Assembly (NCBI GenBank): GCA_023488645.1
Contig: JAMDDL010000076.1
Location: 1 to 15,475, forward strand
Length of the DNA: 15,475 nucleotides
Direction of reading: 5' to 3'
DNA from: Actinomycetota bacterium
GTDB lineage: Bacteria; Actinomycetota; Humimicrobiia; Humimicrobiales; Humimicrobiaceae
The position numbers and the translations under genes were made by a program. Under the pieces are notes generated by a model. The model was not told where the DNA came from, searched no databases, and was given only the letters and a program-made list of their open reading frames with translations. Positions 1-7,891 of the stretch are shown one piece after another. How positions within the stretch are numbered: position 1 is the stretch's first letter; the number at the start of each line of letters is the position of its first letter.

Positions 1-36
1 TTTTAAATTATTCATAAAAAATTATCATATGACCTT

Positions 37-1161
37 TTAATTTTCATAAACCTTTAGAGTATTGATTGCAAAATTATCCAGACTGAATTTAGATGCCTGC
101 TTAATACCTACTTCTTTCATTTTATTTCTTAGGTTGTCATTTGAGACTATTTCTTTAATTGCATCTGCAAGATCCTGTATATTTAAAGGATCAATTTTAA
201 TTGCTGCATCATCGACTACTTCCGGCAGAGAGGATACATTAGAAGTAATTACCGGAGTTCCGCATGCAATTGCCTGCAGAGGTGGAAGTCCGAAACCTTC
301 ATATAATGAAGGATAAGCAAAAACAAACGCGCCCTGATAAAAATATTTAAGATCAGGTTCAGCAACATACCCCGTAATTTTAACTTCATTCTTCAACTTT
401 TCAGTTTTTATAAATTCAATAAATTCTTCTATGTCCGTATAATACCAACCTTTTTTACCAACGATTATAAGATCCATGTCAATTTCATCATCAATTAAAT
501 AGAAAGCTTTTAAAAGCGACAGGATATTTTTCCTGGGCTCAAGCATTCCAACAAATAAAATGAATTTCTTCTCAATCCCGTATTTTGATAAAATCTTTCT
601 TATTTTTTCAGAATCACTTGATGTGTTGTAGTATTCGGGATAGCTTTCATAGGTAACATAAATTTTATCTTCTCTCACCTTAAACAAGCTGATAATATCT
701 TTTTTGGTATTTTCCGAAACAGAAATAACTTTATCGGCAATGTTCATAAACAATGGCACAAGAGATTTGTAAAATAATCTTTTTATTATGGTATATTTAC
801 TTGGCATTAAACAAAATGTCAAATCATGAATAGTCACTATTATTTTAAAACCAAATTTAAATAACGGTGTTATATAATTCGGCGAGTGAAGAATATCAAT
901 TTTATATCTCTTTAAAGTAAAAGGGAAAAAAATAAATTGCCAGATGACTCTAAAAAATCTTGGCTTAAAATCAACATTAATAACATGGAAATTATCTCCT
1001 GAGATATCTACTATATCCCCAACAAGATTCTTGCTTATAAAGATATAATACTCGTTTTTTTTGTCACTGATTCTTTTAAGACCATTAATCAGGTTAATTA
1101 TATAAAAACCTGTTCCTGTATTTTCTCTGGTTAATATTGTTGCATCTATAGCTATACGCAT
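37..1161 (-). CDS. GT4-family glycosyltransferase, mannosyltransferase-like
   Basis: This 374-residue GT-B enzyme begins MRIAIDATIL, with GTGFYIINLINGL (16-28) as the acceptor-side glycine loop. HSPN (92-95), TIHDLTF (110-116) and VISVSENTKKDII (145-157) follow. GMLEPRKN (205-212) carries the basic residues that bind the donor phosphates. YEGFGLPPLQAIACGTPVI (287-305) is the donor motif. The classic E-x7-E reads E288 to Q296, so glutamine replaces the second glutamate. The overall pattern is that of bacterial mannosyltransferases such as MtfB/WbdB-type enzymes, but the sugar cannot be proved. Its ATG lies three bases after the stop of the previous GT4 gene and has no recognisable ribosome binding site, so it probably depends on coupling to that gene. 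It is the last complete gene in the window. Confidence 0.87.
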   Translation of the reverse strand: MRIAIDATILTRENTGTGFYIINLINGLKRISDKKNEYYIFISKNLVGDIVDISGDNFHVINVDFKPRFFRVIWQFIFFPFTLKRYKIDILHSPNYITPLFKFGFKIIVTIHDLTFCLMPSKYTIIKRLFYKSLVPLFMNIADKVISVSENTKKDIISLFKVREDKIYVTYESYPEYYNTSSDSEKIRKILSKYGIEKKFILFVGMLEPRKNILSLLKAFYLIDDEIDMDLIIVGKKGWYYTDIEEFIEFIKTEKLKNEVKITGYVAEPDLKYFYQGAFVFAYPSLYEGFGLPPLQAIACGTPVITSNVSSLPEVVDDAAIKIDPLNIQDLADAIKEIVSNDNLRNKMKEVGIKQASKFSLDNFAINTLKVYEN

Positions 1162-1164
1162 AAT

Positions 1165-2307
1165 TTAATTATTATATATTCTCATTACTTCTTCAAATCT
1201 TTTATTCCAGGTATTGTTCTTTGCAAAATCAATATATTTCTCACTTTTTCCGGATTTTAAAGCTTCACATAAATTCTCAGAAAACTCAATTGGGTTTTTT
1301 GCTAAAAGTGCAGGGCTGTTTGTTAATTCCAGTTCCTTCCATAAAGTTGCAACTACAGGCAGCCCGCAAGCCATATACTCATATAGTTTTATCGGATTTA
1401 CCGTTTCAACAACAGGATGCGTGACATCAAAAGTGATAATCCCAACATCTGAATTATTTAAATAATTAGGTATTAAATTATAATTTTTTCTTCCCAATAA
1501 GTAAAAATTCGGCAGACTGATTAATTTTGAAATATTGCAGCGAGGTTCTCCTATTAAGACAAAAGAAATATTTTTACAAATTGAAATCACCTCAAAAAGA
1601 AAATCCACTCCAAACCATTCATCAATTGCTCCAATATAAATCGCTATGGGTTTCGGAATATTTTTTAAATCTTCAGGAAGATCTTTTCTTGAGTTTAAGA
1701 AATGATTTATATCTACACCATTTGGAACGTAATATGTTTTATCACTATAATTACTTAAATAGTCCTTCAGCAGTCTTGCTGAATAAATTATGACATCGGT
1801 TTTCTCTTTCAGAAATTTATCCTGATTTATCAGATTCCTGCTTATTTTTTTAAAACCTTCCACCCTGTCTGCTATTCTCAAAATTGATTTTTTATACTTT
1901 ATCTCATTTATAAGAGGAGCCTGCAAAACTGAATCAAACCATAAAATATCAACCTCGCCAAAATTTTCTTTTTTTATATGATTGACAAGATTTGGAAAAG
2001 TCACCTTAGTCCAGTTCCTGGTTACAAATTCTGTATTGAAAATCGGTTTTTCATTAGGCGTTGCAAAAGCCCAAGGAACATATATCTTAATGTTACCAAA
2101 TCCGCTTTTTATTTTCCCTTTATATATATTGTATCTTTCATAAAGCTGCGTTTTATCTTTCTTTAAAAAATGAAAAGGCGAAATCGGATCTGAAATAAAA
2201 AGTACATCCCATCCATTTTTAGCAAACAATTTTGCATAATGATGACTCCCAACCTGATAAATGGAATTCCAATAATTTGAAGCTGCAAATAATATTTTCT
2301 TATTCAT
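1165..2307 (-). CDS. GT4-family (GT-B fold) glycosyltransferase
   Basis: This is a retaining GT-B enzyme. Numbering here is from the TTG at 2316, which would give 383 residues; the ATG chosen gives 380. KKILFAASNYW (6-16) starts the first Rossmann strand. VPNGVD (197-202) marks the domain junction. YIGAIDEWFG (227-236) resembles a GT subgroup found in exopolysaccharide and teichuronic acid loci (TuaH/GumH-like). NPIKLYEYMACGLPVVAT (307-324) is the donor-site helix. No signal peptide is seen, so it probably acts on a lipid-linked sugar in the cytoplasm. ATG 2307 places the first strand at the N-terminus as usual. TTG 2316 is the alternative, with GAGGA 12 bases upstream. Either way the start overlaps the end of the heparinase gene, which implies coupling. 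Confidence 0.85.
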   Translation of the reverse strand: MNKKILFAASNYWNSIYQVGSHHYAKLFAKNGWDVLFISDPISPFHFLKKDKTQLYERYNIYKGKIKSGFGNIKIYVPWAFATPNEKPIFNTEFVTRNWTKVTFPNLVNHIKKENFGEVDILWFDSVLQAPLINEIKYKKSILRIADRVEGFKKISRNLINQDKFLKEKTDVIIYSARLLKDYLSNYSDKTYYVPNGVDINHFLNSRKDLPEDLKNIPKPIAIYIGAIDEWFGVDFLFEVISICKNISFVLIGEPRCNISKLISLPNFYLLGRKNYNLIPNYLNNSDVGIITFDVTHPVVETVNPIKLYEYMACGLPVVATLWKELELTNSPALLAKNPIEFSENLCEALKSGKSEKYIDFAKNNTWNKRFEEVMRIYNN

Positions 2308-4642
2308 CCTGATCAAATTCTTTAAAAATCCTCTTTAGAGTTTCCAGATCATACTTTATACCTTCTCTTGCAAATACAAAATAGATTTCGGAAGGTTTTT
2401 CCGAATTAAAGGTATATGTTAATTTAAATGTTTTCCCTTTTTCACCATAACCGTCAGAATAAAAAGCACCGGCAATTTCAAAATTTATTTCCAGATCGGA
2501 AACCGGCAGAAAATTAAAATTTATTTCTTCCGGGATGTTAAAAATCATTGTCTTGTCTTTACCGATGCTGAATTTCAGGTCAGGGGCAAGGATAAAACTG
2601 CAATTATATTCATGATAAGCCTGGCTGCCTTTAAACATATCTTTTATTAGCAAGGAACTATTGTTTTTATCAAATAATAGTTGTCTTCCATGAATTACGG
2701 AATCTTTAAGCCTTGTATATCCATAATGTTCGCCGCTAAAGAAATAGTAGTTATCATTTTCAATTATTTTATTTAACCTTGCTTTTGCATCATCAACCAT
2801 GACAAACGGATTACCGGTTACGAACCTGTTCTGTTCCAAGCCATCTATACAAATTGTGTTATGAGAACTGCAGGATCTGAATTCGTCTCTGAGTCTATTT
2901 ATCGGAGTATATATGTACGCACCTGGGTCGGTAAAAATGCTGCTGCCATTTATATTAAGCGATATGCTTAATTTATCATTATGTGAATGACCGCCCTTAT
3001 TTTTCTGGCCATTTGGTCCGCATAAAATCATTAAATCAGAAAATACATTATCTGCTTTTCTGTTATTTTTCATTAAATACCATCCGGAATCATTAAAAGA
3101 TACGCTCTTCAAATTTTTAAGACTGATTTCGCTAAGTTTATCCCAAATCTCCTTCCCGTATTTTCCAGATAACCATAAAGCTGACTGGTTAAATTCAAAT
3201 TCTTTAACCTTAGGGTCATTTAACTGTATATTTCCAAAAAATATATTTTTGATTGCTATCAGATATTTGATATTCTTAATTTCACTATCTGAGAATAAAT
3301 GTAGTTTTCCATTGTCATTATCTCCGATCTGCGGGATATGACCGTTTAGATCAATTAAATTCAGCATTACATCAAACATCTTTTTAATTTTGGCAAGATA
3401 GGCGCTGCCAAATATTTCAGTGCCAAGATTTACAAAATTTTCCCCATTAAACTTAGGGGAATTTTTTACAGTAAAAAACACCGGATAAAAAAATAATTCT
3501 ATGGATAATCTATGATAAAAAGTTGATGCTTCAAAATTTGTCCCATCTTCATAAACCTGGGTGTTTATTTCTTTCTTTAACTCTTTTATGGCAAACTCAA
3601 GCCATTTTTTCCCGAACACGGTAAAATTAAAAAACAACCCTATATATAATAACCCCGTAATATCAGAAACATAGTGATTGTTTTTTATCCTGAATATTCC
3701 TTTCTCAAGATTGTTTTTAATATGAAGTCCATGTAAATATAAGCATTTGGCTAATTGGCTGACAAATTCTTTATTAATGAGCGGGGAATACCTGAAAAAT
3801 GAAAAGCCTATAATCCAGTTACATGCTCTGATTGCTACATCCATGGTACAGGTCCAATTTACACCAAATCCGGCATAGTTATTTTCAATCCAGTCTAAAA
3901 TCTGGCAGATAAATTCTTTGGTATATTTTTCATCTGATGTCAGCCAGTATGCCTGACCCAGAGTCACAAAATGACTCGCCCGGGATAACTCCCATGGAAT
4001 CTTAATATCTACACCCGGCAAATGACCGTACTTAATTTTTTTGTACCATATTTTGTTATCCCATCTATAACCTGATTTAAAATCTATATGCCAGTCAATA
4101 GGTTCATACAAATTAAAATTATCATCAGTAAAATTAAGGGTTTTATTTATCTTAAAATTTAAATTATTTTTAATAGCATCAATTTCATTAAAACTTAATT
4201 TGTTTTCATAAACATAACCCTCAAAGCCTTCGGCTTTAAGATCATAATCCACTTTAACTCTTCCGGAGCCTAATAAATCAAATTCATGATTGCATACCTT
4301 GTCAGCTTCTTTAATTATTTTTTCTTTTTCGGAAATACTCAAATTGCTTTGGATAAATTCCTTATCATTAATATCCATAAAATTTAATTTACCAAAATTA
4401 GAAGAAGTAATCTTATATACTAAATCTTCATAATTTGCAGAATTTATCACATTGCTAAGATTTCTATTATCACCGGCAATTTTTCTTAAAAATTTCAGAT
4501 TATTAAACCTTTTATTATTATATAAAGAGGCTCTGTAACCAAAAAAATTTTTTATGGAACATATAAACCCATAAACAGATTTTAAAGGTGTCTTTACGAT
4601 TAAAATGAATAATTTTAACTTCCCGCTTAGTTTTTCAGACAT
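2300..4642 (-). CDS. Heparinase II/III-family polysaccharide lyase-like protein
   Basis: This 780-residue protein matches the alginate-lyase/heparinase II-III layout. An alpha-toroid region includes WELSRASH (217-224), GVNWTC (260-265), IRACNW (271-276), NNHY (321-324), EDGTNFEASTFYHR (365-378) and GDNDNG (440-445). A C-terminal beta-sandwich has KGGHSHND (549-556), DPGAY (572-576) and SHNT (593-596). The conserved N, H and Y residues of NNHY, YHR and GGHSHND are those expected near the active site in this family, which breaks bonds next to uronic acids by beta-elimination. Here it probably trims or edits the polymer made by this locus. Residues 10-30 are moderately hydrophobic but do not look like a normal signal peptide, and about 120 residues precede the recognisable domain. 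No clear ribosome binding site lies in the 47-base upstream gap. Confidence 0.88.
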   Translation of the reverse strand: MSEKLSGKLKLFILIVKTPLKSVYGFICSIKNFFGYRASLYNNKRFNNLKFLRKIAGDNRNLSNVINSANYEDLVYKITSSNFGKLNFMDINDKEFIQSNLSISEKEKIIKEADKVCNHEFDLLGSGRVKVDYDLKAEGFEGYVYENKLSFNEIDAIKNNLNFKINKTLNFTDDNFNLYEPIDWHIDFKSGYRWDNKIWYKKIKYGHLPGVDIKIPWELSRASHFVTLGQAYWLTSDEKYTKEFICQILDWIENNYAGFGVNWTCTMDVAIRACNWIIGFSFFRYSPLINKEFVSQLAKCLYLHGLHIKNNLEKGIFRIKNNHYVSDITGLLYIGLFFNFTVFGKKWLEFAIKELKKEINTQVYEDGTNFEASTFYHRLSIELFFYPVFFTVKNSPKFNGENFVNLGTEIFGSAYLAKIKKMFDVMLNLIDLNGHIPQIGDNDNGKLHLFSDSEIKNIKYLIAIKNIFFGNIQLNDPKVKEFEFNQSALWLSGKYGKEIWDKLSEISLKNLKSVSFNDSGWYLMKNNRKADNVFSDLMILCGPNGQKNKGGHSHNDKLSISLNINGSSIFTDPGAYIYTPINRLRDEFRSCSSHNTICIDGLEQNRFVTGNPFVMVDDAKARLNKIIENDNYYFFSGEHYGYTRLKDSVIHGRQLLFDKNNSSLLIKDMFKGSQAYHEYNCSFILAPDLKFSIGKDKTMIFNIPEEINFNFLPVSDLEINFEIAGAFYSDGYGEKGKTFKLTYTFNSEKPSEIYFVFAREGIKYDLETLKRIFKEFDQDE

Positions 4643-4689
4643 ATTTATTTTGATGATATTAAAATAATTTTAAAGTTAATGAAGATAAT

Positions 4690-7110
4690 TTAATAAAATA
4701 AAACGTAACTTCCATTTGTTTTATATCTGATAGTATCGTCTACGCTTCTGAATTCTATACTTTTTAAAATTGTATCAGCTTGAAAATTGATTGGGTCCAA
4801 CCTTATGCTTTCCAATTTAGAAATGTTGTCTATTTTTACATAGAAGTTATTGTCACCTTTAATTATTTTTATTTTTTCTGAATCCTGCTCGTTATAGGAC
4901 TTACCCTTCCACTTGTAAAAAACTTGTGCTTCGCCATTGTTGTCAGATTTAATATTAAAACCTACAACCAATGATTTCTCGTTTAATTGCTTATAATCAA
5001 AAATTATTTCAAATCCCGGATCATTATTTTTTGATTTTAATATTAATGAGTCATCAGATTCTATAAACTCACTGCCATTATTAGCTGAAATAAAATCTTT
5101 ATAATTTTTTTTATCTATGACAAATAATAATTTTTTGGTCAATTTCTTAGACAACGGAGTAATTTTCTGCTCCAAAAAAGCTTCGGCATTTTTATTAACC
5201 AGAATTCCGTCAATATTATTTTTCTGAATTATGTCACTGATTTTTTCTTTATCCCAGCTTTCTTTTGAAATATAAATCAATTTATTTTCAAACTTATTGC
5301 CAAACAATAAATAAACCGCGTCTCCTTCCCTTAATATCAGTCCTAATTTATATTTATCTCCAAAAGTCGAATAAGCTAAATCTTGTCCGTCTTTTATAAA
5401 ATTTGTGTTTCTATTATTATATTCAACCTTGAAATCAAATTTGGAAAGATTTGTATAATCAGTTTTAAATAAAGGAAAAAATGAAGCAGTCATTAAAGGA
5501 ATTATCAGTATACAAGATATAATATCAAATAAATATCTGAGTTTGATGCATTTTATAAATTCAAGATTAATTGCAAACCCTGCGACACTAAAAAGAGCAA
5601 AGCCAATCAGCAGTCTTCCTGAAAATGGCTGCCATCTGAATATAAATACAAAACACAAAAAGAAAGAAAGGCCGATCAAATATAATTTCAGAGAATCTTT
5701 ATATTTTTGAATTAATTCCTTCCCCTTTTTCCATATCCGCAATACTAAAAATAAAAAAACACTATAAAAAAAAGAAGGCAGAACAAGGAAGAAAAACAAA
5801 GGGCCAAAATATGATTCATCGTAATTTAGTTTTACGGGTGAATAATCAAAAAGAGCGCCGGGATAAGTAGTCCTTGAGGAATCCATAGCCAAACCTATTT
5901 TGCTATGCAGGTTATTGTTCATTTTCATAATAAGATTACCAACAGTATCATGATCAATAGAATAATATTGGTAAAAAGATGAAAAATGCCGGGAGATGTT
6001 TGAAATAAAAGTTTTTAAATCCGGATTAGATATACTCAGAGCACCTGCATAATCTTTCGAACTAAAAATATTCCCATAATCAATATAGTTTTGGATAAAG
6101 TGATAGGATGCAAAAATAAACACACCTGATATTGAAAATAATAACAAGTAGCCAATTTTAATAAATTTAATTTTATTATTTTTGTTGATTAAAAATATTA
6201 ATATTGCTATTCCGGGAATAAAAATATAAGAACTTCCTTTTAAGCTTATCATAAACCCCAATGTTAAACCTGTAATAATCAGATATCGATACTCCGGTTT
6301 ATCATTTTGTAAAGACTTTAACAAAAATATAACTGATAAGATTACAAACACCGCTAAAATAAGATCATTTTGCGTTGAGATAGCTTCTAAAATTACAATA
6401 TCAAAGTTAATAAATAGTAAAGCAGATATTAAAGAAACAATCTTACTTAGATTAATTAATCTTAAAAGCTTATATACCGCAATTAAAATTACAATCAGTG
6501 CAATCCATTGGCTGATAAAAGTAATATTGTCGGAACCAGTAAATAAAATTATCCAAAGTAATCCGATTTCCGCATTTACCGGGTTTAAATTTTGTATTTC
6601 AGCCCAAGTAGGATAATGATTTATAGTTCCATTTTGAATCCAAAATCCCACTCTTGCTAAATGATAAGTCAATGAATCATAATTACCGGGTCTGGTAATT
6701 ATACCAATAAAAAAAGTTGTTCCCAATATAACAATTATCCAAATAATTATAATTAGTTTTAGTATTTTATTTAATTCTAATTCATGAAAAAAATTAAAAA
6801 ATAATTTCGGGACTTTTTTTAAATTAATTTTTATATTTGTTTTTTTAAAAAAGAGAAATATTAAACAAGCTAACAATGATACGGAATGAAATATTATTAA
6901 GGGAATTAAACCGATAATTTTAAATAAAGATAAAAATTCTACAGCAATAACAATCTGAAACCAATTAAACAAAAATATTAAAAGAATTTTCTCTAAGATA
7001 TCTTTAATATTTAAAATTCTTATTAAAAAAAACGAAATAAAAGAAATTGCAAAAAAAGGAATTAGAATTTTTAAAAAACTAAATAATAATTCTAATTTAT
7101 AATCCGGCAT
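4690..7110 (-). CDS. GT39/ArnT-like integral membrane (GT-C) glycosyltransferase with a soluble C-terminal region
   Basis: This 806-residue protein has many hydrophobic segments from residue 7 to about 555 (for example 7-30, 40-90, 118-138, 180-212, 246-265, 435-460, 476-490, 505-520, 530-548). The first large loop holds RPGNYDSLTYHLARVGFW (140-157). D145 is in the place of the conserved acidic residue that PMT/ArnT-type GT-C enzymes need, and YHLAR is typical of bacterial GT39 proteins. Such enzymes use a polyprenyl-phosphate sugar and act on the outer face of the membrane. The gene directly upstream, one base away, could make that donor. Residues from about 556 on are soluble. The last 110 or so look beta-rich with an IRLDP motif (769-773), suggesting a beta-sandwich, possibly carbohydrate-binding. 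It is annotated by fold; acceptor and sugar are unknown. Confidence 0.78.
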   Translation of the reverse strand: MPDYKLELLFSFLKILIPFFAISFISFFLIRILNIKDILEKILLIFLFNWFQIVIAVEFLSLFKIIGLIPLIIFHSVSLLACLIFLFFKKTNIKINLKKVPKLFFNFFHELELNKILKLIIIIWIIVILGTTFFIGIITRPGNYDSLTYHLARVGFWIQNGTINHYPTWAEIQNLNPVNAEIGLLWIILFTGSDNITFISQWIALIVILIAVYKLLRLINLSKIVSLISALLFINFDIVILEAISTQNDLILAVFVILSVIFLLKSLQNDKPEYRYLIITGLTLGFMISLKGSSYIFIPGIAILIFLINKNNKIKFIKIGYLLLFSISGVFIFASYHFIQNYIDYGNIFSSKDYAGALSISNPDLKTFISNISRHFSSFYQYYSIDHDTVGNLIMKMNNNLHSKIGLAMDSSRTTYPGALFDYSPVKLNYDESYFGPLFFFLVLPSFFYSVFLFLVLRIWKKGKELIQKYKDSLKLYLIGLSFFLCFVFIFRWQPFSGRLLIGFALFSVAGFAINLEFIKCIKLRYLFDIISCILIIPLMTASFFPLFKTDYTNLSKFDFKVEYNNRNTNFIKDGQDLAYSTFGDKYKLGLILREGDAVYLLFGNKFENKLIYISKESWDKEKISDIIQKNNIDGILVNKNAEAFLEQKITPLSKKLTKKLLFVIDKKNYKDFISANNGSEFIESDDSLILKSKNNDPGFEIIFDYKQLNEKSLVVGFNIKSDNNGEAQVFYKWKGKSYNEQDSEKIKIIKGDNNFYVKIDNISKLESIRLDPINFQADTILKSIEFRSVDDTIRYKTNGSYVLFY

Positions 7111-7111
7111 A

Positions 7112-7891
7112 TTATGTTTCCTTATTTAATCCTTCTAATCTTTTTTTAAGTTTATCTCTATTTAACCTTAATCTAATCATTGCTTTTAATGTTTTAGGAG
7201 CATTGCTGAAAGGCATTTTAGTTTTCCCGTATTTCCTGATACCAAAATCTATCGGTACCTCAGCTACTTTAACTCCAATCGTTATCGCTTGATAAAGAAG
7301 CTGGGTTGTATAATAAAATCCCGAAGATATTATATGAAAGTCAACTTTTTTTAAAACATTTTCGACATCCACCAGTTTTAAACCCGAACTCGCATCAGTA
7401 ACAATATTTATATGTGGGAAAAACAAAATTATTCTTGTAAAAAGGCCTCCATATTTTGAAAGTATCTTTCTGTATATTCCCAATTCCTTAGGAAACTTTC
7501 CACCATTGGAAAAACGGGTGCCGATTATATAAAAATAGCCTTCATCATACTTTTTTATCAAATCAAATATATATTCAGGATTATGCTGAAAATCTGCATC
7601 CATCTTTATAACGACATCTGCATCCATTTTTTCTACTGAATAGTCTATGCCTCTGTTAAATGCTGATCCTAATCCTTGTTTTTCTCCAACAGATATTTCT
7701 AAGTTTTTATAATTTTTCATCTTGTCATAGACAATATCTTTGGTCCCATCAGGAGAATCATCATCAACAACCAAAATAGACATATTGTAATTATCAATTT
7801 TTGGGAAAATGCTCTTTTCAAGTACCTCAATCATTTCTCCAATATTTTCGCGTTCATTATATGTCGGCAGAATAACTACTATGTTTTTCAT
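7112..7891 (-). CDS. Dolichol/polyprenyl-phosphate mannose synthase-like GT2
   Basis: This protein of 259 residues (from ATG 7891) carries the hallmark motifs of polyprenyl-phosphate sugar synthases. These are ILPTYNERENI near the start, VVDDDSPDGT, GLGSAFNRGI, the catalytic MDADFQHNP (DxD as D-A-D, about residues 98-100) and DASSGLK. It would transfer a sugar, often mannose or glucose, from a nucleotide donor to polyprenyl phosphate on the cytoplasmic side. It lacks the C-terminal membrane helices of some relatives, so it resembles the short soluble or peripheral type. An upstream in-frame ATG at 7900 would add three residues, but GAGGA fits only 7891, which also gives an ATGA overlap with asnB. 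One base separates its stop from the membrane GT-C gene, its likely partner. Confidence 0.9.
   Translation of the reverse strand: MKNIVVILPTYNERENIGEMIEVLEKSIFPKIDNYNMSILVVDDDSPDGTKDIVYDKMKNYKNLEISVGEKQGLGSAFNRGIDYSVEKMDADVVIKMDADFQHNPEYIFDLIKKYDEGYFYIIGTRFSNGGKFPKELGIYRKILSKYGGLFTRIILFFPHINIVTDASSGLKLVDVENVLKKVDFHIISSGFYYTTQLLYQAITIGVKVAEVPIDFGIRKYGKTKMPFSNAPKTLKAMIRLRLNRDKLKKRLEGLNKET
7119..7123 (-). promoter_or_regulatory. Ribosome binding site of the GT-C membrane transferase
   Basis: AAGGA lies eight bases before the ATG at 7110, inside the last codons of the preceding gene. The two genes are therefore probably translated together. Confidence 0.6.

Noticed and set aside
1..15. A possible start of a further minus-strand gene (ATG at 15, reading MNNLK to the window edge).
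   Set aside because: Only five codons are visible, and AAGG lies 17 bases away, too far for a normal ribosome binding site. It may be real, but it cannot be supported from this window.
4643..4689. Possible terminator between the GT-C gene and the lyase gene.
   Set aside because: The 47 bases contain no GC-bearing stem-loop followed by a T run; they are nearly pure A and T.
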